A stretch of 64,000 nt of DNA from Salinarimonas chemoclinalis (GTDB lineage: Bacteria > Pseudomonadota > Alphaproteobacteria > Rhizobiales > Beijerinckiaceae): NCBI RefSeq assembly GCF_041514305.1, contig NZ_JBGMWH010000008.1:62001-126000 (forward strand), read 5' to 3'. Made by a program: the position numbers and the translations under genes. Below are positions 1 through 9,925 of this stretch, piece after piece; positions within the stretch are counted from its first letter, which is position 1; every line of letters begins with the position of its first letter. The notes below the pieces were generated by a model. That model saw nothing but the letters and a program-made list of their open reading frames with translations, did no database searches and was not told the origin of the DNA.

Positions 1-388
1 CCGCGGCGGGATGCACGACGAGGCCGGCGGGCTTGTCGAGGACGACGAGGTCGTCGTCCTCGTGGACGATCGAGAGCGGGATCGCCTCCGGCTCGGGCTG
101 CGCGGGCAGCGGCGGGGGGACGACGAGGGCGAGCGTCGCGCCCTCCGCCACCTTGGCGGAGGCGCTCGCCGCGGGCCGGCCGTCGAGGCTGGCGGCACCG
201 GCGCGGATCAGGTCCTGCACCCGCGCCCGCGAGAGATCGGGAAAGGCGCGCGCGAGCACCCGGTCGAGCCGCTCGGGCGGGCCCTCGTGGGTGTGCGCGC
301 GCCGCTCCTCGCCGGCCGGGGCGCCCCCGCCCGCGACGTCCTCCACGATCTCCCCGTTCTCCACGATCTCGATGTCGTCCTGAACCAA
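1..388 (-). CDS. rluD: RluD-type 23S rRNA pseudouridine synthase, 5' part only
   Basis: This is the N-terminal 129 codons of a pseudouridine synthase that isomerises uridines in 23S rRNA; the rest lies left of the window. An acidic leader is followed by an S4 RNA-binding domain (about residues 35-95, with LDRVLARAFPDLSRARVQDL) and then the opening of the catalytic domain, DDDLVVLDKPAGLVVHP, a hallmark of the RluA/RluC/RluD family. The catalytic Asp motif is not in view. I chose a TTG start at 388 because AGGA lies just upstream and no ATG occurs in frame before it; the start is therefore moderately uncertain. RluC cannot be excluded without the C-terminus. Confidence 0.85.
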   Translation of the reverse strand, partial: MVQDDIEIVENGEIVEDVAGGGAPAGEERRAHTHEGPPERLDRVLARAFPDLSRARVQDLIRAGAASLDGRPAASASAKVAEGATLALVVPPPLPAQPEPEAIPLSIVHEDDDLVVLDKPAGLVVHPAA

Positions 389-447
389 GCGTCCTCGCCT
401 TCCGGACCGGCGGCCCGAGATTTTTCGAAATTTTCGCCGCGGGGGAC

Positions 448-476
448 TTGTGCCGCCCGCGGGGCCTGGATATACG
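448..476 (+). promoter_or_regulatory. Promoter of tRNA-Glu
   Basis: A housekeeping-sigma promoter: TTGTGC at 448-453 and TATACG at 471-476 with exactly 17 bp between them. The -10 element ends 19 bp before the first base of the tRNA, the right distance for a short leader. Both elements are seen in the sequence; activity is inferred. Confidence 0.6.
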
Positions 477-495
477 AACGACCTCGCGCCGGCCA

Positions 496-571
496 GCTCC
501 CTTCGTCTAGTGGCCCAGGACGTCGCCCTCTCACGGCGAAAACAGGGGTTCGAGTCCCCTAGGGAGCGCCA
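496..571 (+). tRNA. tRNA-Glu (anticodon CUC)
   Basis: A 76-nt tRNA including an encoded CCA end. The acceptor stem pairs GCTCCCT (496-502) with AGGGAGC (561-567). The anticodon stem TCGCC/GGCGA encloses the loop CTCTCAC, giving anticodon CUC, which reads GAG. The T arm contains GGTTCGAGTCC. The overall sequence closely follows the bacterial tRNA-Glu consensus, including the TTCGTCTAGTGGCCCAGGAC D-arm region. It lies between the divergently reading RluD-type gene and a convergent LysR gene. Confidence 0.97.
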
Positions 572-626
572 CGGCGGCGAGGCGATCCTCCGGATTTCGG
601 CACGAAATCACGTACCGCGAGCGTCG

Positions 627-1514
627 TCACAGCTCTCCCTTCAGGAAGTCCACGAAGGCGCTGACCCGCGGGATCGTCCGCCGGTTCGGCAGAACGAGCG
701 CGGTGAGCGGCTTGGGGTCGTCGTCGTGCTCCCCCGCGAACAGTTCGATCAGGGCGCCCGTCGCCAGGGCCTCCTCGCCGAGGAAGTCGCCCAGCCGGAT
801 GATGCCGACGCCTTCGATCGCCATCTGCAGGAGCACGTCGGCGCTGTCGGACGTGACCGGGCCGCTCACGACGACGTCCCGGCGCTCGCCGTTCAGCCGC
901 ATGGGCCAGACCGCCTGCTCGGCGAAGCCGGAGAGCAGGAGGCAGGAATGGCGCGTGAGGTCGTCCGGCCGGCTCGGCCGACCGTGGGTCGCGCAATAGC
1001 GGGGGCTCGCGGCGATGATCCGCCGCACCGTGCCGAGGCGGACCGCGACGAGGTCGCTGTCGGTCGACGTCCCCACGCGGATCGTGACGTCCATCTGCTC
1101 CCGGATGGGGTCGATGCGACGGTCGCAGACCGAGACGTCCACCGTGATGCCCGGATGGGTCTCGAGGAACCGCGGCAGGAGACGCGTGAGCTTGTGGCGC
1201 GCGAAGGCGGTGCCGCAATTCACGCGCAGATGCCCGCGCGGCGTGCCGACCGCCAGCGACAGATCGCCCTCGATCGCCTCCTCGAGCGCCATGATCCTGC
1301 GGGCGTGAGAGAGGAAGATCTCGCCTTCGGGCGTCAGCGACAGCCTGCGCGTCGTGCGGTGGAGCAGCTTCACGCCGAGCCGCTCCTCCAGGCGGCTGAC
1401 CAGCTTGGAGACGGCGGACGCGGTGTAGCCGTACTCGTCCGCCACGGCCGCGAAGGAGCCGAGCGCGACGACGCGGACGAACAAGGAGATGCTCGGGACG
1501 AGGGACGTCTTCAT
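627..1514 (-). CDS. LysR-family transcriptional regulator
   Basis: A 295-residue LysR-type regulator. The N-terminal winged HTH (residues about 1-60) carries FAAVADEYGYTASAVSKLV and LEERLGVKLLHRTTRRLSLT, typical of the family, followed by a periplasmic-binding-like effector domain to the end. I chose the ATG at 1514, which gives the usual LysR N-terminus starting a few residues before the HTH, preceded by GGAAGAG; an upstream ATG at 1535 would add seven residues. It is divergent from the MFS gene at 1769 with about 250 bp between them, so it probably controls that transporter, with an unknown effector. The intergenic stretch contains an A-rich patch (ataaccaaaaatt, near 1609) that could belong to the promoters. 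Confidence 0.88.
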   Translation of the reverse strand: MKTSLVPSISLFVRVVALGSFAAVADEYGYTASAVSKLVSRLEERLGVKLLHRTTRRLSLTPEGEIFLSHARRIMALEEAIEGDLSLAVGTPRGHLRVNCGTAFARHKLTRLLPRFLETHPGITVDVSVCDRRIDPIREQMDVTIRVGTSTDSDLVAVRLGTVRRIIAASPRYCATHGRPSRPDDLTRHSCLLLSGFAEQAVWPMRLNGERRDVVVSGPVTSDSADVLLQMAIEGVGIIRLGDFLGEEALATGALIELFAGEHDDDPKPLTALVLPNRRTIPRVSAFVDFLKGEL

Positions 1515-1768
1515 GGCTGAGCTCTTCCGGCACACGGGTGCGGGCGAATGCGGACTTCAGGTGTGTCGTCGCGCGCCGCACGGGCGTCGACGATCGCCCG
1601 CGTGACCTCATAACCAAAAATTGCCGGCTTCGCAGCATCGGCCTCCGGAGGGGGCTCGGGCTCGAGACCCGCATTCCGGCGGGCGCGTCACGAAAGAACG
1701 TCCGCGCACGCGCTTTTTCGGTTCCGGTGCCCGCGCGAGGGAGATGCGACTGAGGAGCCGAGATCCCC

Positions 1769-3028
1769 ATGGCACCCGACCGACGCTCGATCGTGTTCCT
1801 GATGGCCGTCTTCGCGGCCGGATACCTGCTGTCGTCCCTGCTGCGCGGCATCACCGCCGCGCTCGCACCGTTCTTCGGGCGGGAATTCGGCGTCTCGCCG
1901 GCGGAGCTCGGGCTGCTGGCGGGGTCGTACTTCTTCTCCTTCGCACTCCTGCAGCTGCCCATGGGCATGTTCCTCGACCGCTGGGGCGTGCGCGCGGTGA
2001 TGGTCGGGTCGCTTTCGATCGCGGCGATCTCCTGCCTCGCCTTCGCAGCGGCCCTCTCCTATCCGGGGCTGCTTTGGGCGAGGCTCCTGAGCGGCATCGG
2101 GGTGAGCGCCTGCCTCATCGCACCGCTCACCGCGGCTCGCCTCTGGACGCCGGTGCCGATGCAGCAGCGGATCAACTCCTGGATGCTCATGGCGGGCGCC
2201 CTCGGTCTCGTGATGGGCACGTTGCCCTCGGAGAGCATCGCCACCGCGTTCGGCTGGCGTCCGCTCTTCGCGGCGCTCGGCGTCCTCTTCGCCGTCGTCG
2301 CCGTCGTCATCGCTCTTCGCGCGCCCGGGCACGAGCGATCGGGCGCGGCCGGCTCGGGCGGTCTCCCGGCGAGCTACGGCTCGATCGTGCGCGCCCCGTA
2401 CACCTGGAAGATCGGTGCGGTGGGCCTCTTCAACTACGCCATCCTGGTGGCGGTCCAGACCCTGTGGATCGGGCCGTGGCTGACGGACGTCGGCGGCGAG
2501 ACCGTCCGGGGCGCCTCCATCGGCCTCCTGGCGATCAACGGCATCATGCTCGTGGTCTTCCTCGTGATGGGGTATCTGAGCCCCAGGATCATCCGCTCTC
2601 CCGACGACGCCGAGGCCCTGCTGCGGCGCTCCATGCCGCTCGGCATCGGCGTGCTGGCGTGGATCGCGCTGCTCGGTCCCGCCGCCCAGTGGGTTCACTT
2701 CGCCGCGTTCTGCGTGGCCGCGTGGCCGCTCTCCGTGACGCATCCGCTGGTCGGCCAGCGCTTCGGCCCCGGCGAGGCGGGCAGGGCGCTCGCCTTCTTC
2801 AACCTGCTCCTCTTCGTCGGCGTCTTCCTGTGGCAGTGGACGTTCGGGCTGATGGTGACGGCGCTGTCGGGGCCCTACGGGACCGCCGCGGCCTACCAGC
2901 TCGCCCTCGCGGCGCTCGCCCTGCTCTCTGTCGTCGGCTATGCGGCCTTCCTCGCGCTCCCGAGCGGCAGGCCCTCGCGCGCCAGCGCACCGACCGCGGC
3001 GCGCACGCAGGACGGCACGGCGCCCTGA
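1769..3028 (+). CDS. MFS transporter
   Basis: A 419-residue inner-membrane protein with about 12 hydrophobic segments, the length and pattern of a major facilitator superfamily permease. The loop after the second segment reads MGMFLDRWGVRAVM, matching the MFS motif-A region (G-x-x-x-D-R-x-G). The N-terminus MAPDRRSIVFLMAVFAAGYL leads directly into segment 1. The substrate cannot be told from sequence; relatives with this N-terminal pattern include nitrate/anion-like and drug-like carriers. It is divergent from a LysR gene, a common arrangement for a transporter and its regulator. Confidence 0.85.
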   Translation: MAPDRRSIVFLMAVFAAGYLLSSLLRGITAALAPFFGREFGVSPAELGLLAGSYFFSFALLQLPMGMFLDRWGVRAVMVGSLSIAAISCLAFAAALSYPGLLWARLLSGIGVSACLIAPLTAARLWTPVPMQQRINSWMLMAGALGLVMGTLPSESIATAFGWRPLFAALGVLFAVVAVVIALRAPGHERSGAAGSGGLPASYGSIVRAPYTWKIGAVGLFNYAILVAVQTLWIGPWLTDVGGETVRGASIGLLAINGIMLVVFLVMGYLSPRIIRSPDDAEALLRRSMPLGIGVLAWIALLGPAAQWVHFAAFCVAAWPLSVTHPLVGQRFGPGEAGRALAFFNLLLFVGVFLWQWTFGLMVTALSGPYGTAAAYQLALAALALLSVVGYAAFLALPSGRPSRASAPTAARTQDGTAP

Positions 3029-3133
3029 GCGCCGGTCGCTCCTTCACGGAACGCTTCCCCCCTCCCGCGGCTTGACGGTGGAACCCCGAACCTCGCCGGC
3101 TCGTCCCCCGTGGGCGCCGGCCCGGGAGACCCC

Positions 3134-3766
3134 ATGGCTCCGCCACCGCACGGCCCGATCAGCGCGCGGCGCCTCCTCCTCCTCGGCGCGGGGATCGCCC
3201 TCCTCGCCGCCGCCTGGATCGGACCGCTGCCGGCGCTCGCCATGACGCGGTTCTGGGCGCACATGACGATGCACCTCGCGGTGGTCGCACTCGCCGCGCC
3301 GCTGATCGCCGCGGCGCTCGCGGGAAGCCGCTTCGATCCGGTGGCGCGGGCGCCCGTCCTGTTCGCGCCGCTCCCGGCGGCGTTCCTGGAGTTCGTCGTG
3401 ATCTGGGGCTGGCACGCACCCGCCGCACACGACGCGGCGCGGATGCGGCCGGAGGTCTTCGTCGTCGAGCAAGCCTCGTTCCTCGGGGTCGGCCTGCTCG
3501 TGTGGATGTCCGCGATCGGTGGCGCCCGCGCCGGGCGGCGGGAGCGGGCGCCCGGCGGCGTCGCGGCGCTGCTGCTCACCGCGATGCACATGAGCCTCCT
3601 CGGCGCGCTCCTCGCGCTCGCGCCACGCCCGCTCTACGAAGCCTGCCTCGGCCCCGACGATCAGCAGATCGGCGGGGTGATGATGCTGGCCGTGGGCGGC
3701 AGCGTGTACCTGATCGGCGCCCTCGTGCTGCTTCCCAGGGTCCTGGACGAGCCCGCACGGCCGTGA
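3134..3766 (+). CDS. CtaG-like cytochrome c oxidase assembly protein (Caa3_CtaG family)
   Basis: A 210-residue polytopic membrane protein with six or so hydrophobic segments. It carries histidines in membrane context typical of the Caa3-type CtaG family: HMTMHLAVVALAAPL near the N-terminus, WGWHAPAAHDAA in the middle and TAMHMSLLGALLALAPRPLY later, then DDQQIGGVMMLAVGG. These proteins are implicated in copper-dependent assembly of haem-copper oxidases. I start at ATG 3134 because GGGAGA sits just upstream; an in-frame ATG at 3110 is possible. It stands alone between the MFS gene and folP, not next to oxidase subunits. Confidence 0.78.
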   Translation: MAPPPHGPISARRLLLLGAGIALLAAAWIGPLPALAMTRFWAHMTMHLAVVALAAPLIAAALAGSRFDPVARAPVLFAPLPAAFLEFVVIWGWHAPAAHDAARMRPEVFVVEQASFLGVGLLVWMSAIGGARAGRRERAPGGVAALLLTAMHMSLLGALLALAPRPLYEACLGPDDQQIGGVMMLAVGGSVYLIGALVLLPRVLDEPARP

Positions 3767-3892
3767 GGCCATGCCCGGGGCGGGGGGGCGCCGGGGCGCG
3801 CGCCGGTCATGGCTGCGGCGCGCGCCACCCTCTTGCGTCCGCGCCCGGCTCGTCGCAATCACGCATCCTCGAGATCGTCCCCGGAGCCGCCC

Positions 3893-4726
3893 ATGCTCGA
3901 TCCCGCCGGCATCGCCCGCCGCGACGCCTTCCTCGCCGCCCTCGCCGCGCGGCCGCTCGTGATGGGCATCCTCAACGTCACGCCCGACAGCTTCTCCGAC
4001 GGCGGCCTGCACGCGGCGCGGGACGCGGCGATCGCCCGCGCCCGGGCCATGGCGGGGGAGGGGGCGGACGCGATCGACGTCGGCGGGGAATCGACGCGGC
4101 CGGGCGCGACGCCGATCGATGCGGCGCAGGAGCTCGCCCGCGTCGCCCCCGTGCTCGAGGCGCTCGGGCGCGATCTCGCCGTGCCGCTCTCGATCGACAC
4201 CTACAAGGCGGACGTCGCGCGCGAGGCGGTGCGACGGGGCGCCGTCATCGTCAACGACGTCTGGGCGCTCGGGCGCGATCCCGCCATGGCGGACGCCGTG
4301 GCGGAGACCGGCGCGGCGCTCGTGATCATGCACAACCGCGAGAGCGTCGACCCGGATCTCGACATCCTCGCCGACGTCGAGGCCGTGCTCGGGGCCGCGC
4401 TCGAACGCGCCGCGCGGGCCGGCGTGCCGCGCGAGCGCATCCTCGTCGACCCCGGCATCGGCTTCGGCAAGACCGTGGACCAGAACCTCGCCTGCCTGCG
4501 GGCCCTGCCGCGACTGCGGGCGCTCGGCCGGCCGGTCCTGCTCGGCGTGTCGCGCAAGTCGATGTTCGGCCGCCTGCTCGGCCGCGCCGTCGACGAGCGG
4601 CTGCCGGCGACGCTCGCCACCAACATCGCCGGCGTGCTCGCCGGCGCGGCGGTGATCCGCGTGCACGACGTCGCCCCGCACGTCGACGCGCTCGCCATGC
4701 TGCGCGCCACGGGAGCGCCGGCATGA
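3893..4726 (+). CDS. folP: Dihydropteroate synthase
   Basis: Condenses 4-aminobenzoate with dihydropterin pyrophosphate to give dihydropteroate in folate synthesis. The 277-residue protein has all family hallmarks: NVTPDSFSDGG (residues 28-38), IDVGGESTRPGA (about 61-72), the GIGFGKT loop near residue 187 and VSRKS near 219, which bind pterin and pyrophosphate. The ATG at 3893 follows GGAG and gives the normal length; an upstream ATG at 3809 would add 28 Arg/Ala-rich residues with no homology. Its stop overlaps the start of folBK (ATGA at 4723-4726), indicating translational coupling. Confidence 0.96.
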   Translation: MLDPAGIARRDAFLAALAARPLVMGILNVTPDSFSDGGLHAARDAAIARARAMAGEGADAIDVGGESTRPGATPIDAAQELARVAPVLEALGRDLAVPLSIDTYKADVAREAVRRGAVIVNDVWALGRDPAMADAVAETGAALVIMHNRESVDPDLDILADVEAVLGAALERAARAGVPRERILVDPGIGFGKTVDQNLACLRALPRLRALGRPVLLGVSRKSMFGRLLGRAVDERLPATLATNIAGVLAGAAVIRVHDVAPHVDALAMLRATGAPA

Positions 4727-5577
4727 CCGACCGCGTCTTCGTCTCGAACCTGTGCCTGTTCGCCCATCACGGCGTCTTCGCCGAGGAGACGCGGCTCGGG
4801 CAGCGCTTCTACGTCGACATCGACTGCGGCACCGACGTCGAGGAGGCCGCACGAAGCGACGACCCGGAGGCGACGGTGGACTACGGCGCACTCTGCGCGC
4901 TCGCGAGCGAGGTCTCGGCGTCGGGGCCGTTCAAGCTCGTCGAGACGCTGGCCGAGCGCATCGCGGGGCGGGTGCTCGACGCCTTCCCCACCGTGTTCGA
5001 CGTGCGGGTGCGGGTGCGCAAGCCCGCCGCCCCCATCGCCGCCTCCATCGATCACGCCGGCGTCGAGATCCTGCGCGTGCGCCGCACGCCGATCGCGCTC
5101 GCGCTCGGCTCGAACGTCGGCGACAGCCGCGCCACCCTGCGCGCGGCGCTCGCGCGGCTCGGGGCGTCGCCGGGGCTCGCGATCGAGGCGGTCTCGCACG
5201 TCTATCGCACGGCGCCCTGGGGGCGGGAGGACCAGCAGGATTTCCTCAACGCCTGCGCCGTCGGCTGGACGAGCCTGCCGCCGCGGACCCTGCTGCGGCT
5301 GTGCAAGGCGCTCGAGGTCCAGCTCGGGCGCACGCCGGAGGTGCGCTGGGGGCCGCGGGTCATCGACATCGACGTCCTGCACTACGGCGACCTCGCCATG
5401 CGCGGCGCCGAGCTGACGCTGCCCCATCCCGAGCTCTTCGCCCGCCCCTTCGTGCTCGTCCCCCTGGCCGAGATCGCGCCGGACCGGACCATCGCGGGCG
5501 TGCGCGTCGCCGACGCGCTCGCCCGGCTCGCGCGCAAGCCGGGGGACGTCGCGCGCCTCGACGGGGAGGATGCGTAG
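4723..5577 (+). CDS. folBK: Fused dihydroneopterin aldolase - HPPK (FolB-FolK)
   Basis: One uninterrupted 284-residue frame contains two folate enzymes. Residues 1-116 are dihydroneopterin aldolase (LCLFAHHGVFAEETRLGQRF, then KLVETLAERIA with the conserved Glu). After a linker of about four residues (RRTP), 6-hydroxymethyl-dihydropterin pyrophosphokinase follows: IALALGSNVGDS, YRTAPWGREDQQDFLNAC, RWGPRVIDIDVLHYGD and LPHPELFARPFVLVPLAEIA. There is no stop or frameshift at the junction; I read each codon across it. Together with the overlapping folP this gives consecutive steps of dihydropteroate synthesis on one message. Fusion partners acting in series suggest handover of the hydroxymethyl-dihydropterin product. 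Confidence 0.95.
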   Translation: MTDRVFVSNLCLFAHHGVFAEETRLGQRFYVDIDCGTDVEEAARSDDPEATVDYGALCALASEVSASGPFKLVETLAERIAGRVLDAFPTVFDVRVRVRKPAAPIAASIDHAGVEILRVRRTPIALALGSNVGDSRATLRAALARLGASPGLAIEAVSHVYRTAPWGREDQQDFLNACAVGWTSLPPRTLLRLCKALEVQLGRTPEVRWGPRVIDIDVLHYGDLAMRGAELTLPHPELFARPFVLVPLAEIAPDRTIAGVRVADALARLARKPGDVARLDGEDA

Positions 5578-5741
5578 CGGCGGGCCGGCCGCGCCGGCCG
5601 CGCCGGCCCGCGGCCTGGGACCTCGATCCGGAAACCTCTCGGCGGCTGCGGGATTACGGGCTCGAGGTGTCGCGCCCGCACCGCGCCACGGTTCGGGCGC
5701 GGAGGCGGGGCGCGGAAGCACGCATGCGGGAGGGCGTGGCC

Positions 5742-6383
5742 ATGATGTTCGAGGATCGCACCGACGCCGGGCGCCGCCTGGCGCAGGCGCTCGCGGCGCA
5801 TGCGGGGGAGGGCACGATCGTGCTCGCCCTGCCGCGGGGCGGCGTCCCCGTGGCGGCCGAGGTGGCGCGTGCGCTCCGGGCGCCGCTCGACCTCGTGATG
5901 GTGCGCAAGATCGGCGCGCCCGGCCATCCGGAATACGGCATCGGCGCCGTGGTCGACGGGGCCGAGCCGCAGATCGTCGTCGACGAGGCGGCCGCGCGGC
6001 TCGCCGGGGCCGACGACGCCTACCTCGCGGACGCGATGCGCCGCGAACTCGCCGAGATCGAGCGCCGCCGCCGCGCCTACCTCGGCGACCGCCGCCCCCT
6101 GGACGTCGCCGGGCGCACGGTCGTCGTCGTCGACGACGGCGCCGCCACGGGCTCCACCGCCAAGGCGGCGCTGCGCGCTCTGAAGAAGGCCGGCGCCGCC
6201 CGCCGCATCCTGGCGGTCCCCGTCGCTCCGATCGAGACCGTGGAGGCCCTGCGCACGGAGGCCGACGAGGTCGTGGCGCTGACGACGCCCTACCCCTTCC
6301 ACGCGGTGGGGCTCTCCTACGAGGACTTCGACCAGACGACGGACGAGGAGGTCGTCGCGGCGCTGGAGGGGGTGCGGGGGTGA
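5742..6383 (+). CDS. Phosphoribosyltransferase-family protein
   Basis: A 213-residue protein opening with MMFEDRTDAGRRLAQAL and carrying LALPRGGVPVAAEVARAL and MVRKIGAPGHPEYGIGAV, followed by the PRPP-binding loop VVVVDDGAATGST. This is the pattern of the stand-alone PRTase-like proteins often found as stress-associated genes; their substrate is not established. I start at ATG 5742 because GGGAGGG lies about 8 bp upstream; ATG 5745 or an upstream ATG at 5724 are alternatives. It ends 13 bp from the convergent TOPRIM-like gene. Confidence 0.85.
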   Translation: MMFEDRTDAGRRLAQALAAHAGEGTIVLALPRGGVPVAAEVARALRAPLDLVMVRKIGAPGHPEYGIGAVVDGAEPQIVVDEAAARLAGADDAYLADAMRRELAEIERRRRAYLGDRRPLDVAGRTVVVVDDGAATGSTAKAALRALKKAGAARRILAVPVAPIETVEALRTEADEVVALTTPYPFHAVGLSYEDFDQTTDEEVVAALEGVRG

Positions 6384-6396
6384 GGTGGGTTTCGGC

Positions 6397-7062
6397 TCAC
6401 GTCCGGCGCAGCAGGCCGAGATGGTCCAACGCGGCACGCAGGTCGCTCGCGAAGCGGGCGTAGCTGTCCAGCCGGCGCAGGCGCTCCAGGCTCGCCGTCT
6501 CGCCGATGCGATCGAGATAGGCCGCAGCGGAGATCGAGCGCCCACGCCTGCGGGTGCCGACCAGCGTGCCGATGGCCGTGTCGAGAGCCTGCTTCGGGTC
6601 GGCCAATCGCTCCGCCTCGGTCGGCTCCCGGAAAAGCTCGATCGACGCCGGCCACGCCACGTAGCCGCACGCCTGCGCCAGGGCGTCCGGGTCCGCGAGC
6701 GCCCAGGCCTCCATCTCTCGGGAAGGGAGGAGACCGACGAAGCGCGCCCCCGCGAGGCCGCAGGTCGCCTGCGCACGATGCCTGAGATCGGCGACGACGA
6801 GGCGCTCGACCGCCGCACGTGCCGTGCGGCTGGAATCGCCGTGGACGATGAAGACGTCGACGTTGTCGGCCAGCGCGCACGCGACGCGCGTGCGATCCTC
6901 CACCGAGCGGCCGTCGAGGCTCACGACGGGCTCGCCGATGATCACCGCCTGCGTGCCCTCTCGCGCGATGACGGCGAACGCCTCGCGCGCCAGGAGTCCG
7001 AGCAGGAAGCCGAAATCGCTCGGGCCTTCCGCGAACAGCCCCAGCACCACGTAGCGGCTCAC
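6397..7062 (-). CDS. TOPRIM-like DUF4276/RloB-type protein, partner of upstream ATPase
   Basis: A 221-residue protein starting with GTG and overlapping the ATPase stop by four bases (GTGA, 7059-7062), so the two are translationally coupled. The N-terminus VVLGLFAEGPSDFGFL resembles the TOPRIM Glu motif (E-G-x-x-D), VDVFIVHGDSS corresponds to the acidic strand, and SREMEAWALADPDALA matches the conserved motif of DUF4276 proteins. TOPRIM partners of AAA ATPases act as nucleases or effectors in several phage-defence systems (OLD/Gabija, PARIS, AbiL); family-level knowledge, not shown for this gene. Function here is inferred. Base composition is visibly less GC-extreme than in the flanking fol and argG genes. 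Confidence 0.78.
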   Translation of the reverse strand: MSRYVVLGLFAEGPSDFGFLLGLLAREAFAVIAREGTQAVIIGEPVVSLDGRSVEDRTRVACALADNVDVFIVHGDSSRTARAAVERLVVADLRHRAQATCGLAGARFVGLLPSREMEAWALADPDALAQACGYVAWPASIELFREPTEAERLADPKQALDTAIGTLVGTRRRGRSISAAAYLDRIGETASLERLRRLDSYARFASDLRAALDHLGLLRRT

Positions 7063-8432
7063 GCGGCGTGCTCCGAGCCGCGTCGCAGCACGCGGTCGGC
7101 TTCCATGCGCGAAAGCGTCGTCTCGCGGTCCGAAAGCTGCATCTCGGCTTGATCCTTGATGCCGGTTTGCATCCTGGAGCGGCGCGACACGCGACCCGTC
7201 GAGGGATCAATCACAGATACGACATCGACGAGCACTAGTTCCCAATCCTCGGTGTTCGCGAGCACGATGGGAGAATGGGTATTCACGATCGTCTGGAAGA
7301 GTCGCTCTTCGGTCCCGTCCGACGTGACGTCGGTCGTCGCCTCGCGCAGCAGCTGGACGAGCTGCATGAGGCGCTCCTCGTGGATCCCGTTCTCGGGCTC
7401 CTCGAAGAGGAGGACGCTCTTTCGCCTGTGATCGTTCAGGAAGGTCAGCAGCGCCAGGACCCGAAGCGTTCCGTCGGACAGGACGCGGGAGCTGAAGGTG
7501 GCTTGATCGCGCATCGAGACGAACAGCCTGTAGCGACCGGCGAACGTGTCCTGCTCGATCGTGATGTCGCGCACGCCGGGGATCAGGAGACCGAGCTGGT
7601 TGCGAATGTCGGAGAGGTCCCCGTGCGGACGCTCCGCCGTGCGCGTCTCGCTCTCGATACGAGCCAGGACGCGCGCGAGATTCGATCCGTCCGGCTTGAG
7701 CTCGTCCGCGTCGAGCGCGTCGCTCGGCTCCCGTTCCGCGGCGGCCTCGAGCTGCAGGAAGGTCAGGCTCTCCAACTCCCGGCGCAGTGCGAAGAGGTGC
7801 GGGAACTCGCTTCCGACGGTGATGCGCGACAGCACGGTCGCGGTCGCGCGCTCCTTCGAGAAGGGGCGCGGGCGCCCTTGGGTCCCATCCTGGTTCGCCT
7901 GAAATTTGTCCCCTAGCGTCTCGAGAAACGGGCTCCTGCCGCCGCCGCTCGAGTACAATGCGTGAGCCTTCACGAAGGTCTTCGAGGGCCTCGGGTCTCC
8001 TGTTAGCCACTCGTCGTCCTTGCGCATGATCGGCCATGCGCCCTCGCGCCGGACGAACAGGCGCTCGACGCCACCCGGAGCTTCCGTCCTCTTCTCGATC
8101 TCGACCTCGTAGCGGAGTCGAGTGTGCTTGAGCAGCCGACGCTCGCCGAACGCGTCGACGATCTCCGGCTCGAGCAGCACCTCCACCGCGAAACGCATGA
8201 ACGCGGCCGACGTCCCGTCCGCCTCGCGACGGAACAGCTCGCTCGGGTCCCCGCGGACACGTCGCAGCGCCTCCGCGAGGTCGGTCGAGACGAGCTGCGA
8301 CAAGAACCGCAAGGCGTCGAAGAAATTGGACTTCCCCGACGCGTTCGGCCCCGCGATCACCGTGAACGGCTGCAGGTCGAGCTTGAGGTTCGAGAAGCTC
8401 TTGAAGCCGTCGATTTCGATGCGCGTCAGCAT
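7059..8432 (-). CDS. AAA (AAA_21/SMC-like) ATPase of a putative defence pair
   Basis: A 457-residue ABC/SMC-fold ATPase. It begins MLTRIEIDGFKSFSNLKLDL and has Walker A GPNASGKS (residues 28-35), an LSDGT signature, Walker B SVLLFEEPENGIHE and a THSPIVLAN switch histidine region near the end, in the order seen in AAA_21/RecF-like proteins. The middle lacks a long coiled coil. It follows argG by 49 bp on the same strand and overlaps a TOPRIM-like gene. Such ATPase/TOPRIM-like two-gene cassettes are common in defence islands; the trigger and target are unknown. No promoter is obvious in the 49-bp gap, so it may read through from argG. Confidence 0.85.
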   Translation of the reverse strand: MLTRIEIDGFKSFSNLKLDLQPFTVIAGPNASGKSNFFDALRFLSQLVSTDLAEALRRVRGDPSELFRREADGTSAAFMRFAVEVLLEPEIVDAFGERRLLKHTRLRYEVEIEKRTEAPGGVERLFVRREGAWPIMRKDDEWLTGDPRPSKTFVKAHALYSSGGGRSPFLETLGDKFQANQDGTQGRPRPFSKERATATVLSRITVGSEFPHLFALRRELESLTFLQLEAAAEREPSDALDADELKPDGSNLARVLARIESETRTAERPHGDLSDIRNQLGLLIPGVRDITIEQDTFAGRYRLFVSMRDQATFSSRVLSDGTLRVLALLTFLNDHRRKSVLLFEEPENGIHEERLMQLVQLLREATTDVTSDGTEERLFQTIVNTHSPIVLANTEDWELVLVDVVSVIDPSTGRVSRRSRMQTGIKDQAEMQLSDRETTLSRMEADRVLRRGSEHAA

Positions 8433-8481
8433 GGCCGCAGCCTAGCCCACCGCGCCCCGCGGCGGTAGGCCTCGCCTCCCC

Positions 8482-9714
<1,233 letters not shown>

Positions 9715-9820
9715 GGGTTCGGCTTTCTGACGGCGGCTGGAGGCGCGGGCACGCGAGCGACGGACGAGGGCGCCGGACTTTTTTTCGCCGCCATCGTGCC
9801 GTGGGTGGACCGCGCGCGTT

Positions 9821-9826
9821 TATAAT
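9821..9826 (+). promoter_or_regulatory. Consensus -10 hexamer, weak -35
   Basis: A perfect TATAAT stands out in very GC-rich surroundings about 100 bp before the kappa-GST-like gene at 9926. The best -35 (TGCCGT, 18 bp upstream) is poor, so the promoter call is tentative. The argG gene starts 107 bp away on the other strand. Confidence 0.4.
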
Positions 9827-9925
9827 GCGGTGGACGGCGCACGCAACAGCTCCCGCCACCGCCGTGGATCGCGCATTCTCGACCACGAGTTCGTCCCTAC
9901 ACCCCGCGCGCGAGATGAGGCCCGC

